DNA of 64,000 nt, taken from positions 2,128,001-2,192,000 of the forward strand of contig NZ_AP028654.1 of the NCBI RefSeq assembly GCF_033097505.1, in the 5' to 3' direction. This document shows, piece after piece, positions 9,479 to 19,195 of this stretch (within the stretch, counting starts at the first letter, position 1; each line of letters opens with the position of its first letter). Made by a program: the position numbers and the translations under genes. This DNA is from Helicovermis profundi (GTDB lineage: Bacteria; Bacillota; Clostridia; Peptostreptococcales; Acidaminobacteraceae). Below the pieces are notes generated by a model. That model worked only from the letters and a program-made list of their open reading frames with translations, had not been told where the DNA came from and did no database searches.

Positions 9479-9886
9479 CTAATCTAATTTTTTCATATAT
9501 AGTTTATCAGTACCCAGAATATGCTTAATTAACCATTCTACAAGGGTATTATAAATCTTAAAGGCTATTTCTCTAACTTCTTTACCCGAATCAAAAGTAC
9601 CAACAAGATCTTTCACATTTTCTACGAATTCTTGATGAGCTTTTCTATGAGTTTCATTGTTTTCATAGTTTTTTTCATCAAAAACTTTTTCTTCGCTTTC
9701 AAAATGATAAACAGTATAATCTAAAATTTCTGCAAAAATTTGATTTACTTCATCAAACAAAGTATCTTCATCAAGATCTTTATCCTTTATCAAGGCTTCA
9801 ACTTTGTTTATAAGCCTAATTAGTTCCATATGTTGTTCATCAAAATCTTTGTAACCCACCGAGTACGAATCTTTCCATTTAATCAT
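9479..9886 (-). CDS. bacteriohemerythrin
   Basis: Four-helix diiron oxygen-binding protein of 135 residues, standard for the family. All seven iron ligands are present: His19, His61, Glu65, His80, His84, His122 and Asp127, in the H...HxxxE...HxxxH...HxxxxD pattern. In anaerobes these proteins sense, store or scavenge oxygen, sometimes delivering it to other diiron enzymes. ATG start preceded by GGAGGAATG. It is apparently monocistronic, just upstream of the metallophosphoesterase on the same strand (27 bp gap), so the two could be cotranscribed. Confidence 0.96.
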   Translation of the reverse strand: MIKWKDSYSVGYKDFDEQHMELIRLINKVEALIKDKDLDEDTLFDEVNQIFAEILDYTVYHFESEEKVFDEKNYENNETHRKAHQEFVENVKDLVGTFDSGKEVREIAFKIYNTLVEWLIKHILGTDKLYMKKLD

Positions 9887-10057
9887 TTTTCATTCCTCCA
9901 TCAATTATTATTTATTACTTATTTGTAATTATACCATAATTTTTTTTCTTAAAACTAAATACTATTTTAACAATTTCAAATTAAAGGTAAGTATTTACTC
10001 CAAACTTTTCATATAAAAACTTTACTACGCAAAAAAAAATTATTATTTAATTTACTA

Positions 10058-10086
10058 TTGACATTATTATCAAATACCTTTATTAT
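10058..10086 (+). promoter_or_regulatory. promoter of the T-box leader of leuA
   Basis: TTGACA at 10058-10063 and TATTAT at 10081-10086 are 17 bp apart. Transcription would start near 10093, just before the T-box stem I sequence. Confidence 0.75.
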
Positions 10087-10099
10087 CTATAACAATACA

Positions 10100-10358
10100 A
10101 TATTTAACGCGATGATAAGGAATGTTTAATTGTTTTAGTTTTAGAGAGTCAACGTACGGTGCAAGTTGATACTAAATATATTTTTCTCTAGCCTTTGAGC
10201 AGTACTTATGAACAATAATTTTTATTATTTATTAGTTTGTACCGATTAGCTTCGATAAAAGCATAGTTTTCTAACTATTAAGTGGGTATATTATTATACA
10301 ATTAAAGTGGTACCGCGGGTTATCTCGTCTTTAAACATTATGTTTAAGGGCGTTTTTT
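10100..10358 (+). promoter_or_regulatory. T-box riboswitch, leucine specifier, upstream of leuA
   Basis: tRNA-sensing leader. The diagnostic T-box AAAGTGGTACCGCGGG is at 10304-10319. Stem I signatures AGAGAG (about 10143) and GGTGCAAG (about 10158) precede it. The likely specifier codon is CTC (10186-10188) just before TAGCCTTTGAG, matching leucine. A terminator hairpin at 10326-10352, with CGTCTTTAAACAT pairing to ATGTTTAAGGGCG, is followed by seven T; its 5' part would be freed when uncharged tRNA-Leu pairs with the T-box. So leuA is expressed when leucine is short. The identity of the specifier is inferred from position. Confidence 0.93.
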
Positions 10359-10464
10359 TATTCTTACTTTGCAAATTTTAAGAATATTCTGTATTTCTTT
10401 ATTGCTTTTATTCATTTACATAAACAAAACATTTTTATACAAATATATTATTTTGGGAGGCAAT

Positions 10465-11988
10465 ATGAAAAATCATATTAAAATTTTTGATACTACATTA
10501 AGAGACGGAGAACAATCTCCTGGCTGTTCAATGAACACTAAAGAAAAATTAGAACTTGCAAAACAACTTGAAAAACTTGGCGTTGATGTTATTGAAGCTG
10601 GTTTTCCTGCAGCTTCAAACGGAGATTTTGAAGCTGTAAAACTTATTGCAAACACTCTAAATACTTCAACCGTAGCAGGCCTTTCAAGGGCACTCAAAAG
10701 CGATATAGATAGAACATGGGAAGCTATCAAAGATGCTAAGAAACCCAGAATTCATACCTTTATAGCTACATCTGATCTTCATATGGAATATAAATTAAAA
10801 AAATCAAAAGAAGAAGTTCTTAAAATTGCAGTAGATATGGTGTCACACGCTAAAAATTACTGTGAAGATATTGAGTTTTCTGCTGAAGATGCTTCAAGAA
10901 GTGATTGGGATTTTCTGTGCCAAGTATTTGAAAGCGTTATTAAAGCAGGTGCTACGGTTCTTAATATCCCAGATACAGTTGGTTATACTGTACCTAGCGA
11001 GTACTATGATTTAATCTCTTATGTAAAAAATAATGTTAAAGGAATTGAAAATGTAGATATATCTGTTCATTGTCATAATGATCTTGGAATGGGAACTGCT
11101 AATAGTTTATCTGCAATTAAAGCAGGTGCTAATCAAATAGAATGCACAATTAACGGAATTGGCGAAAGAGCTGGAAATACTGCTCTTGAAGAAGTTGTTA
11201 TGGCTATTAATACACGAAAAGATTTTTTCAATAATTACACTAATGTTAATTCCACTTATTTAACTGCTACAAGCAAACTACTTACTTCTATAACCGGAAT
11301 CCATGTACAACCAAATAAAGCTATAGTTGGAGAAAACGCTTTTTCACACGAAGCAGGAATCCACCAACATGGTGTTTTGAACAACAAGGAAACTTATGAA
11401 ATAATGACACCAGAATCAGTTGGATTAAATAAAAATAAAATGGTACTTGGTAAACATTCAGGTAGACATATTTTTGAAGATTATTTGATAAAATCCGGAT
11501 ATTCACTTTCTAAAAATGAACTAAATGCTGCATTTGTAAAATTTAAAGATTTAGCAGACAAAAAGAAAAAAGTTTATGCTAGAGATATTGACGCAATCGT
11601 CAGGGAAGAATCTATTAAAATTATTGATACTTTTTATTTAGAAGATTTTAGCATAAGTACCGGAAAAACATCTACATCTTCTGCAATAATAACCCTAAAA
11701 AGAGGAGATGACGTAGTTAAAGAAGTTGCTATGGGAGATGGTCCAATTGATGCTGCATATAATGCAATTCTTAAAATAGTCAATTTAAAATTAAATTTAG
11801 AAGACTACACAATCAATTCAATTACCGAAGGAAGAGATGCCCAAGGAGAAGCAGTGGTTAAACTTAAACACAATGAAAAAATATATACAGGTCGTGCGAT
11901 TAATACTGATATAATAGCATCTAGTATTGAAGCATATCTTAATTCTATAAATAAAATATATAACGATATAGAAAATTTACAGTAAACT
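10465..11988 (+). CDS. leuA: 2-isopropylmalate synthase
   Basis: First committed step of leucine synthesis: 2-ketoisovalerate plus acetyl-CoA to 2-isopropylmalate. The 507-residue protein has the TIM-barrel HMGL-like domain with DTTLRDGEQSPG (9-20), catalytic and metal residues including HCHNDLGMGTANS near 206, and GNTALEEVVMA. The C-terminal allosteric LeuA dimer domain is present (about 360-500), so leucine feedback is expected. ATG 10465 has GGGAGG 7 nt upstream; an in-frame extension to 10369 is a hydrophobic stretch inside the leader and is rejected. It is the only leucine gene in the window and is controlled by the T-box. Citramalate synthase is a possible alternative, but the leucine T-box favours LeuA. 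Confidence 0.95.
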
Positions 11989-12062
11989 TGTTTAGCTAAG
12001 CCAAATTCTGGAATTAGTTAAAGAATTTACTCTGCATAATCTAAAATACAAATTATAATTCA

Positions 12063-12121
12063 AAAAAAATCTAGGTTTATTTTTATACTAATATATTCTT
12101 AAAAGTATAAATTAAACCTAG
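12063..12121 (-). terminator. terminator of the dCache chemoreceptor
   Basis: CTAGGTTTA / TAAACCTAG stem with a further inner pairing (TTATACT / AGTATAA), followed on the minus strand by ATTTTTTTT. It also lies 3' of leuA, so it may work in both directions. Confidence 0.75.
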
Positions 12122-12144
12122 AAAATTATTTAATTATTATAGTA

Positions 12145-14139
12145 TTAGATCTCAAAATTTGAAACTAATGTATAAAGCTCATCAGCCATCTTACTTGTCT
12201 CTTCTGCAGAAGTTGCCATTGTTTCCATCGCAGCTGCTTGCTCCTGGGCTCCGGCTGAAATTTCTTGTGTATTATTTGAAGTCGCCTCAGCCATACTTGA
12301 AACTTTATTAACTAATCCTTTCATCTCAAAAGCAAGTTCATCTTCATCTTTCATGCTTTCACCAATAATTTTAACTTGATTGAATATATCCTCAATAGAA
12401 TTTATTATTTTTGTAAACATACCATCTACTTCTTTAACAGAAGAAACCCCATTATCAACAGATGATTTTGTTAAATCAATTGACTCAATAGCATCACTAA
12501 CTTGTTGAAGTATTTTACTTATAAGACTTTGTATATCAAGAGATTCATTACTAGTTTGCTCCGCTAGTTTCTTAATTTCCTCAGCTACAACTGCAAAACC
12601 TTTTCCATGTTCACCAGCCCTTGCTGCTTCTATCGATGCATTAAGTGCAAGTAAATTGATATTTGAGGCAATTTCACTAATCGTTACACTTATTCCACTA
12701 ACCTCTTTAGTAGCTTCATCAAGTACACTTAACACTTCAACAGTATTATCTGTTTGAGTGCTTATTTCAGCAATAGAATTAACAGTATCTTTAACTAGGA
12801 CTTTCCCTTTTTCTGCTAGCTCTAAAGATTCTTCAGAATTCTTAGCTGAATTAATAGAAACTTTAGTATTTTCATCAATATTTGTAAATAATACATCAAA
12901 AGAATTATTAATATTAGAAATTTCTTTAGTTTGATTTATTGAATCTTCAGAAATATTTTCAATTTTAACAGTTATTTCTTCAGTTGCCGAGCTTGTTTCT
13001 TCTGCTGAAGTTGAAAGTTCCTCTGCCGTATTAAGTAGCGTATCAGCCGAACTTCTTATTTTTTCAATAATTCCACTTTGCATTTCCATCATCTTATTAA
13101 ATGTATCAGACAATCTTTTAATTTCATCTTTACTTTTTACATTAGATCTAACAGTTAAATCACCATCACCCGCTGCAATCATTTTTTTAGAAAGCTCATC
13201 TATAGGTTTTATTAAACCAAATTTAGTAAAAACAAATGAGAATAATAGTGAAATTAAAAATGTAATAACGGCAATAACAATAGTTGTATTTTTAATTTTT
13301 ATAGCAGATGACATATAATCATTATAGTTTGCAGTTGTTGCAAGCGACCATTTTCCAACGCCTGAATAAGATACATATTTTTTAACTCCATTAAAAGTAT
13401 ACATACCTTGACCATTTTCACCTTTAATCATTTTATTTCCAATTATTGTGAGTTCATTGCTTGTAGTTTTAAGAATATTTAATTTGTTTTCTTTTGAAGC
13501 GTCAGGATAACTTATAACAAATCCTTCTTTATTAATCAAGTAGCCGTAGCCTTCTTTACCCATTTTAATTCCTGAAACAATTTCTTTAACATTTTCAAAG
13601 GGAACTGTTCCAACCAAATAACCTAACACTTTGCCATTTTTCTTAACTGGAGTAGCTGCAGCAAAAATAACTTTTCCTGTTTCTTTATTTACAATAACAT
13701 CACTAAAACTCGTTTTACTAGTAGTTTTAGATTCTTTAAAATACTCTCTATCACTAATATTTACTTTAATATTTGTAGAAGTATTTGATACAATCGCATT
13801 ACCCTTTGTATCAACCAGTACAAACATTTCAATTAAATCTTTATTTCCGCTTTGAACAACTTCTAAGTAATTTTTGACTCTATTTTTATTTATAGACGTA
13901 TTATCTGATAAAAGCTCTGCAATTTGTGTGTCTAATGCAACAACTTCCATAGTATTACCCAAAAAATCCATTTTATTTTCTATCATTTCTTTATGCATTT
14001 CTGTCATTTCTTTGGCAACTGATTTTGCAGCAGATTCCATATTAGTAGAAACTAAAAAATATGAGCCTCCTCCTATAAGCAAAACAGGTATAAGTATCAT
14101 AACCACTGCCATTATCATCATCTTTTTCATTAACTTCAT
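12145..14139 (-). CDS. methyl-accepting chemotaxis protein with dCache sensor
   Basis: Transmembrane chemoreceptor of 664 residues: membrane helix 1 (about 8-30), a double-Cache extracellular sensor (about 38-275, with the motifs DREYFKES and [18 protein letters not shown]), helix 2 (about 285-305), HAMP (about 306-360) and the long signalling coiled coil. The conserved tip, [20 protein letters not shown], is intact. dCache domains commonly bind amino acids, fitting a fermenter of amino acids, but the ligand is unknown. ATG with GGGAGGG upstream. It is divergent from the next chemoreceptor; three Spo0A boxes and a good promoter lie between them. Confidence 0.95.
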   Translation of the reverse strand: MKLMKKMMIMAVVMILIPVLLIGGGSYFLVSTNMESAAKSVAKEMTEMHKEMIENKMDFLGNTMEVVALDTQIAELLSDNTSINKNRVKNYLEVVQSGNKDLIEMFVLVDTKGNAIVSNTSTNIKVNISDREYFKESKTTSKTSFSDVIVNKETGKVIFAAATPVKKNGKVLGYLVGTVPFENVKEIVSGIKMGKEGYGYLINKEGFVISYPDASKENKLNILKTTSNELTIIGNKMIKGENGQGMYTFNGVKKYVSYSGVGKWSLATTANYNDYMSSAIKIKNTTIVIAVITFLISLLFSFVFTKFGLIKPIDELSKKMIAAGDGDLTVRSNVKSKDEIKRLSDTFNKMMEMQSGIIEKIRSSADTLLNTAEELSTSAEETSSATEEITVKIENISEDSINQTKEISNINNSFDVLFTNIDENTKVSINSAKNSEESLELAEKGKVLVKDTVNSIAEISTQTDNTVEVLSVLDEATKEVSGISVTISEIASNINLLALNASIEAARAGEHGKGFAVVAEEIKKLAEQTSNESLDIQSLISKILQQVSDAIESIDLTKSSVDNGVSSVKEVDGMFTKIINSIEDIFNQVKIIGESMKDEDELAFEMKGLVNKVSSMAEATSNNTQEISAGAQEQAAAMETMATSAEETSKMADELYTLVSNFEI

Positions 14140-14255
14140 TAAAGACCCTCCCTTTAATACTACTTAGTTATTCATATAACATATATACCAACCGCTTTTA
14201 TAACTAAACAAGTTTTAAAGCAATTTTGTGTTTTGTTTTAAATAAAAATAGTATT

Positions 14256-14282
14256 TTCGACATTTTTCGACATTTTTCGACA
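14256..14282 (-). promoter_or_regulatory. three tandem Spo0A boxes (TGTCGAA) at 10-bp spacing
   Basis: On the minus strand TGTCGAA occurs at 14282-14276, 14272-14266 and 14262-14256. Each is an exact match to the 0A-box core, one helical turn apart. They lie in the 340-bp region between the divergent chemoreceptors, about 40-65 bp downstream of the inferred start point of the minus-strand gene. Direct control of chemotaxis by phosphorylated Spo0A is inferred. Confidence 0.65.
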
Positions 14283-14326
14283 TTTTTTTCACTTTGGCTT
14301 TATTTTTTAAAGAACACACAAGTTAG

Positions 14327-14355
14327 ATTTTACTATAATAAAATCGCTTTGTAAA
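14327..14355 (-). promoter_or_regulatory. promoter of the dCache chemoreceptor
   Basis: TTTACA and TAAAAT spaced by 17 bp on the minus strand. The start point would be near 14320, giving a leader of about 180 nt that contains the Spo0A boxes. Confidence 0.5.
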
Positions 14356-14412
14356 CACATTTTACAAGTAATTTTATAATATTACTTCATTTATAATAAT
14401 TAATAAATTTTA

Positions 14413-14441
14413 TTGAATTGGTGTTATTATTACTTTATAAT
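14413..14441 (+). promoter_or_regulatory. promoter of the PilJ-like chemoreceptor
   Basis: TTGAAT at 14413-14418 and a perfect TATAAT at 14436-14441, 17 bp apart. The ATG follows 38 bp after the -10. Confidence 0.7.
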
Positions 14442-14479
14442 GGATATATATATTACATACATACAACAAAGGAGGTATT

Positions 14480-16153
14480 ATGTTAAATTCAATCAATAAA
14501 AAAATCGCATTACTATTATTACTCGTTTTCTCTATATTCTTACTAACTATGGGACAATTACTTTATACATTTGGCTCACTAAGTGATGATGGTGTTTCTA
14601 TCAACTTAGCAGGCTCACAGAGAATGAGAACAATGCTTCTTAGTAATTATTCTTTAATGTATAGAGACGCAATTAACGGGTCACTTAAATTTAACAAAGA
14701 TGATATTAAGAAAACTTTACTTAAAGAACTTGACACCTATAAGAAAGTAAACAATGCACTAATTAATGGCGATAGTTCATTAAATATTTCAAAAAATACT
14801 AATAGAGATATTATAAAGTCAATTAATGACATAAAAAAAGATATTGACAGTTATTCTACTTGTGTAAGTAACGTAGCAAATGGTACTGATATCGATAAAA
14901 ACGCCGAATTTATTGCTTCACATTCACTTGAAATTAAAACAAAATTCAATTCAATCGTTACTATGTATCAGAACCAATATGATTCTAAAATTGATAATTT
15001 TAAAATTATGCTCTATATTTATTTAGTTATTGGCATTATTATTCTTTTAATTAGCTTAAGAATAGCTAAAAAAATAATAGCTAACCCTATTAAAGAAATT
15101 GCTGATAAGCTTGGCCAAATAGCGTCTGGCGGCGGTGATTTAACTAAGGAAATTGAAAATAAAAATAATGATGAAATTGGAATACTTGCAAATAATTTTA
15201 ATTCTTTCCTTAGCAACATTAGAAATATGGTCGCAACAATCGATTCAACATCAAAAGACATCTTTGAGTCTATTGATGTCCTTGCATCTTCTACTGATGA
15301 AGTTGCAAATACTTCAGAAAAACTTTCAACTGTAACAACTGAAATTGCAATAGGTGCAACTGAACAAGCTCAAGAAGTTTCAGTAACTGCTGAAAATGTT
15401 GGAGACTTAGGAAATGAAATTAATGGAATTAGAGACTTATCTTTAAATATGAAAGAATACTCTGAAGAAATTACAAACCTAAATGACAACAATAAAAAGA
15501 ATATGAATATGCTTTATACTCATAATCAAGAAAATTTATCTGCCGCTACTGATATTTATACATCTATCGAAAAATTATATGAAAATGCTATTAATATAAG
15601 CACAATAACAGAAGTTATAACAAATATTGCAAGTCAAACCAACTTGCTTGCATTAAATGCTTCTATAGAAGCTGCAAGAGCTGGTGAACATGGGAAGGGG
15701 TTTGCAGTTGTTGCAAATGAAGTAAGTAATTTAGCTGATCAATCTGAAGAGTCTACAAATCAAATTACAGATTTAATTTCAGCGATTCAAACAGATGTAA
15801 ATAATACAAAATCACTTATGGAAAAAATAATGAAATTAACTAAAGAGCAATCTGAAGCAGTAGACATTACAAAAAAAGATTTCGAGGTTATTACAAGTTC
15901 TTTAGAAGGAATTGTTATTAAAATTGACAATGTAACAGATAAAGTTGAAATTGTTGATGAAAATAAAAATAAAATAATCGAAGCTATTGAAAACATATCA
16001 GCAGTTTCAGAAGAAACTGCAGCATCAACAGAAGAAGTTGCAGCCTTTTCAGATGAATTTAATGTTTCTGTTAGTGAAATTAACGATATTACAAGTACCC
16101 TTAAAAACGCAAGCAGTGACCTTTCTAAATTAATCGGACAATTTAAATATTAA
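14480..16153 (+). CDS. methyl-accepting chemotaxis protein with PilJ/NarX-like sensor
   Basis: Chemoreceptor of 557 residues with helix 1 (about 10-32), a short four-helix sensor (about 33-170) and helix 2 (about 175-195). HAMP follows (about 197-250), with an unusual glycine-rich SGGGDLT, then the signalling domain with the tip [20 protein letters not shown]. Right after helix 1 it has [14 protein letters not shown], the motif shared by PilJ receptors and NarX/NarQ nitrate sensors, so it belongs to the type IV pili methyl-accepting group. Whether it binds nitrate is not shown. ATG with GGAGGT. Divergent from the dCache receptor. Confidence 0.94.
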   Translation: MLNSINKKIALLLLLVFSIFLLTMGQLLYTFGSLSDDGVSINLAGSQRMRTMLLSNYSLMYRDAINGSLKFNKDDIKKTLLKELDTYKKVNNALINGDSSLNISKNTNRDIIKSINDIKKDIDSYSTCVSNVANGTDIDKNAEFIASHSLEIKTKFNSIVTMYQNQYDSKIDNFKIMLYIYLVIGIIILLISLRIAKKIIANPIKEIADKLGQIASGGGDLTKEIENKNNDEIGILANNFNSFLSNIRNMVATIDSTSKDIFESIDVLASSTDEVANTSEKLSTVTTEIAIGATEQAQEVSVTAENVGDLGNEINGIRDLSLNMKEYSEEITNLNDNNKKNMNMLYTHNQENLSAATDIYTSIEKLYENAINISTITEVITNIASQTNLLALNASIEAARAGEHGKGFAVVANEVSNLADQSEESTNQITDLISAIQTDVNNTKSLMEKIMKLTKEQSEAVDITKKDFEVITSSLEGIVIKIDNVTDKVEIVDENKNKIIEAIENISAVSEETAASTEEVAAFSDEFNVSVSEINDITSTLKNASSDLSKLIGQFKY

Positions 16154-16164
16154 ACACATGCTAA

Positions 16165-16226
16165 AAAACCCAATAAAACAAGGACGCTATTATGTTAAAG
16201 GCGTCCTCGTTTATTGGGTTTTTTTT
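16165..16226. terminator. strong terminator after the PilJ-like receptor
   Basis: Long stem pairing AAACCCAATAAA plus AGGACGC with GCGTCCTCGTTTATTGGGTT, loop of about 13 nt, then eight T on the plus strand. Confidence 0.9.
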
Positions 16227-16267
16227 AAAATAACAATGTTCTTAATACTACATACATCTATGAATTT

Positions 16268-16591
16268 CTAATATATCATGTTATAGTATCTTTCTATTTG
16301 ATTTTCTAGCTCCAATATACTAATAGTTCTCGATTTTTTTATTGTCTCTTTTCCTTCAATAAACAGAATAACTGTTGGAATTACATAAAAATTATACTTA
16401 CTCACTAAAGACGGCAAGGTATCTGTTTCCGCTCTAAAACTTTTTATTTCTTTAAATTTTCCAATCATCTTTTCTATTTTAGGGTAAAGATCTTTACACA
16501 TATTACAATCTTTTGATGTAAAATAACCAAGTACAATAGTTTCATTTTTAATAAGATCTTCAATTTCATTAATATTTTCTAATTGCTTCAT
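16268..16591 (-). CDS. thioredoxin-like protein
   Basis: Small redox protein of 107 residues. The thioredoxin fold is suggested by FTSKDCNMCKDLYPKI with the active-site pair Cys29-Cys32 (CNMC rather than the standard CGPC) and by the cis-proline loop FYVIPTVILF near residue 76. The altered CXXC implies a redox potential different from housekeeping thioredoxin. No signal peptide, so cytoplasmic. ATG with AGGAG about 11 nt upstream. It starts 12 bp after the end of the methyltransferase-like gene and so forms a two-gene operon with it; the link between them is unclear. Confidence 0.85.
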   Translation of the reverse strand: MKQLENINEIEDLIKNETIVLGYFTSKDCNMCKDLYPKIEKMIGKFKEIKSFRAETDTLPSLVSKYNFYVIPTVILFIEGKETIKKSRTISILELENQIERYYNMIY

Positions 16592-16603
16592 AATTTTTTT
16601 CTC

Positions 16604-17410
16604 CTACAATAATGTTTTTCCCTTTTTTAGATACATTAGTTCTACTAGCATATTTCTATTTTCATTAAAATTCCAATTCAAATATATTTCATCTACTAGA
16701 ATTAATTCGTCTTTTAATAATTGTACTCCAAATATTGATGGACTTAATCCGTACCTTTTTGTATATTCTAAAATAATTTTTTCTGCATTTAATAAATCAT
16801 ACATAAACTTATCTTCAAGTAAATCTTGCCAAATAAAGTAATTTGAATTTTCTTTACCAATATACTTAATAACTTTAACTAAATGTGCTAAAGCTTCACT
16901 TGTTTTTTTCATAAGAGCACTTTGAATTTCAATTGTAATAGGCACATTTTGTTTAACTAAGAAATCTAAGTATGAATAATAAAATATTTGAGAAAAAATT
17001 GGCGCTACTAAAATAATATCAAATTTAGTAAATTCTAATTCGTGTGGAATATCAAATTCAATTCCTTCTATGATTTTTACAATCTCTCTCTGACTTAAAT
17101 TAGACAAATCTATATTTATAAAATCTAGTGACAAATAATCCATTTGAACAAATCTTATATTTGTGTTTTCATCATATTTTTTATTAGACATGCTTTTAAT
17201 ATCAATATCTGTTGCCAATATATTATTATTAAATTTGCTTATACATTCAAGTGGTATATCATTTCCATTACCAAATCCTAAAACAACGACTTCAGATTTT
17301 TTCTTTGGGATATTAGCACATACAAATGTTTCGATTGATTTTAAATAAGCATTCCATCTATCTCCATATTCAGAAGTAGATTGATTATATTTTTCAAAAA
17401 ATTTCTTCAT
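16604..17410 (-). CDS. putative SAM-dependent methyltransferase
   Basis: Protein of 268 residues with a Rossmann-like N-terminal half: motif I VVVLGFGNGND (about 41-51) fits SAM binding, ILATDID (about 64-70) resembles the acidic end of strand 2, and FVQMDYLSLDF the motif III region. The C-terminal part is helical and I do not recognise it. Substrate unknown. ATG with TGAGGAT upstream. It precedes the thioredoxin-like gene by 12 bp, suggesting co-expression. It could instead bind a nucleotide cofactor other than SAM. Confidence 0.6.
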   Translation of the reverse strand: MKKFFEKYNQSTSEYGDRWNAYLKSIETFVCANIPKKKSEVVVLGFGNGNDIPLECISKFNNNILATDIDIKSMSNKKYDENTNIRFVQMDYLSLDFINIDLSNLSQREIVKIIEGIEFDIPHELEFTKFDIILVAPIFSQIFYYSYLDFLVKQNVPITIEIQSALMKKTSEALAHLVKVIKYIGKENSNYFIWQDLLEDKFMYDLLNAEKIILEYTKRYGLSPSIFGVQLLKDELILVDEIYLNWNFNENRNMLVELMYLKKGKTLL

Positions 17411-17481
17411 AAAATCCTCACAAATAGTTAAAACGTTACTAAATTATAGCATAAAAACAGTTTTTATAATATAAATTTCAA

Positions 17482-17507
17482 AAATAAAAGAGCGGCTTCC
17501 CGCTCTT
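17482..17507 (-). terminator. terminator of the FAD disulfide reductase gene
   Basis: 8-bp GC-rich stem AAGAGCGG / CCGCTCTT with a 4-nt loop, followed on the minus strand by TTTTATTTTT. Confidence 0.92.
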
Positions 17508-17538
17508 AATAAATACTATAATATATTTTCTTATTTTC

Positions 17539-18891
17539 TTATTTTCTTAATTTTTTAAGACAAACTTCAGCTGCTTTAATAAGTGGATATGCAACTGGTG
17601 AAGCAGTTAACACAGGTTGAGTACCTATTTGTGAAGTTAATAAATCAATTACTGTCATTTTATTTTGAATTACAAATCCAATAGCATTTATAAGTTCTCC
17701 TGTACTTTTACCTCCCGAAATAGCTCCCCCTAAAATAATTCCACTTTCTCTTGATACAACCAATTTAACCATTTGCTTATGTGCGTCTGAAATATTTCCA
17801 GGATGTCTATCCATACCTGTAAAACTTCCAGCTATATAATCTATACCTTCCATTTTAGCTAAAGATTCAGTAATACCAGCTACAGCAAAAGCATTATCAC
17901 CTAAAGCAGTTGAGTAAATACCAATTGTACCAGCAAATGATTTTAGTACAGCTAAATTATAAAGGTTAATTCCAGCAATTCTTCCCTCAGCCGATGCTGT
18001 TGAAGCTAGCATAATACCACTTAATTTTCCTGTTATAAAATCTCTTTTTTCTGAGCAATCACCCGCAGCAAATATACTTGGATCGCTAGTTCTTCTATAT
18101 TGATCAGTTTCAATGAATCCCATTTGATTTATTCTTAAACCAGTTTCTTCCGCTAATTTTGCGTTTGGTCTATAGCCCATTGAAACAATTACTGCATCTG
18201 CTTCAAGTTTTTCTCCATTATCAAGTAAAACACCATTAACAACACCATTTTCACCAAGGATTTCAGCAACGCCAAGCCCTGTAAAAAGTTTAATACCTCT
18301 CTCCGTTAACTGGTCTTCAACTTCTAGTACTACTTCTTCGTCAAAAGTGGCACCAAGAACATGAGGTAATTTTTCAACTAAAGAAATTTCTAAACCAGAT
18401 TTATTTAATTCATCTGACATTTCAACACCAATAAAACCTGCACCTATTACAACCATCTTCTTAAATTCTTTTAATTTACTTTGAAACGAATCTAAATACA
18501 ATTTATTTTTAGGAACAGTAAATACGTTTTCTAAATCTCTACCTTTAAGCCACATAGGTAGTGCCGGATTTGATCCAGTAGCAAAAACTAATTTATCATA
18601 CTTATATTTCTCACCAGAGGCTGTACTAACAATTTTATCTTCTTTATTCACTACAGTTACTTCATCAATCACAATATTTACGCCAAGTCCTAATAATCCT
18701 TTATCCGGAATAGCATTTTTGCTTGTACTTCCTGTAGTTCCAAAAACATATGGAATACCACAAGGAATCATAACAATTTCTTCTTTTCTAATTAATGTAA
18801 CATCTTTACTAGGATTTGTTGATTTTGCAGTTAATGCTGCCACAATACCTGCAGCTGAACCACCAATAACAATTATATCTGTCTTCTTCAT
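17539..18891 (-). CDS. FAD-dependent pyridine nucleotide-disulfide oxidoreductase (CoA-disulfide reductase / NADH oxidase group)
   Basis: Flavoenzyme of 450 residues using NAD(P)H. It has the N-terminal FAD motif VIGGSAAGI (8-16), a single active-site cysteine Cys44 in IPCGIPY (the position used by CoA-disulfide reductases and NADH oxidases), the NAD motif VVIGAGFIGVE (about 160-170), the second FAD motif SIFAAGDCSE and a C-terminal dimerisation domain. It may reduce CoA disulfide or polysulfide, or remove oxygen; the sequence alone does not decide. ATG start with GAAAGGGAAG upstream. A Fur-type box lies about 150 bp upstream, suggesting regulation by iron or oxidative stress. Confidence 0.88.
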   Translation of the reverse strand: MKKTDIIVIGGSAAGIVAALTAKSTNPSKDVTLIRKEEIVMIPCGIPYVFGTTGSTSKNAIPDKGLLGLGVNIVIDEVTVVNKEDKIVSTASGEKYKYDKLVFATGSNPALPMWLKGRDLENVFTVPKNKLYLDSFQSKLKEFKKMVVIGAGFIGVEMSDELNKSGLEISLVEKLPHVLGATFDEEVVLEVEDQLTERGIKLFTGLGVAEILGENGVVNGVLLDNGEKLEADAVIVSMGYRPNAKLAEETGLRINQMGFIETDQYRRTSDPSIFAAGDCSEKRDFITGKLSGIMLASTASAEGRIAGINLYNLAVLKSFAGTIGIYSTALGDNAFAVAGITESLAKMEGIDYIAGSFTGMDRHPGNISDAHKQMVKLVVSRESGIILGGAISGGKSTGELINAIGFVIQNKMTVIDLLTSQIGTQPVLTASPVAYPLIKAAEVCLKKLRK

Positions 18892-19037
18892 ATCTACACT
18901 TCCCTTTCAATTAATAGTTTTCCTATGTTTAAAGTTTATCAAAAAAACATTACAAAGTAAATAAAATATTAACAAATTTTTAAAAATATTATCATTTACA
19001 TCCTTGTGTACCCTTTGAAAACACATAAAACTTTATG

Positions 19038-19054
19038 TTGATTATCATTATCAA
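19038..19054. promoter_or_regulatory. Fur-type box upstream of the FAD disulfide reductase
   Basis: TTGATTATCATTATCAA is an almost perfect palindrome. Read on the minus strand, its inner 15 bases match the Bacillus Fur 7-1-7 motif TGATAATNATTATCA with one mismatch. It lies about 145 bp upstream of the reductase start. PerR and Zur motifs fit less well. The rest of 18892-19195 contains only AT-rich sequence and a terminator. Confidence 0.55.
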
Positions 19055-19089
19055 TAGTTATTTTTTTAACGTTAGTAATTTCTTTTACA

Positions 19090-19148
19090 AGAACAAAAAA
19101 ACAAAGAAGTAGAATAAACATAAAATTATCTTTATATTCATTCTACTT
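19090..19148 (-). terminator. terminator of the SLH protein gene
   Basis: AAGTAGAAT / ATTCTACTT stem, followed on the minus strand by CTTTGTTTTTTTG. It lies about 50 bp after the stop codon. Confidence 0.75.
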
Positions 19149-19195
19149 TTCATCATTTTTTTATCAATTACCAATCTAGTACTTTGATATATATA

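Noticed and set aside
10369-10464. N-terminal hydrophobic extension of LeuA
   Set aside because: It begins at the T-box terminator tail; the ATG at 10465 has a proper ribosome site and matches the family start.
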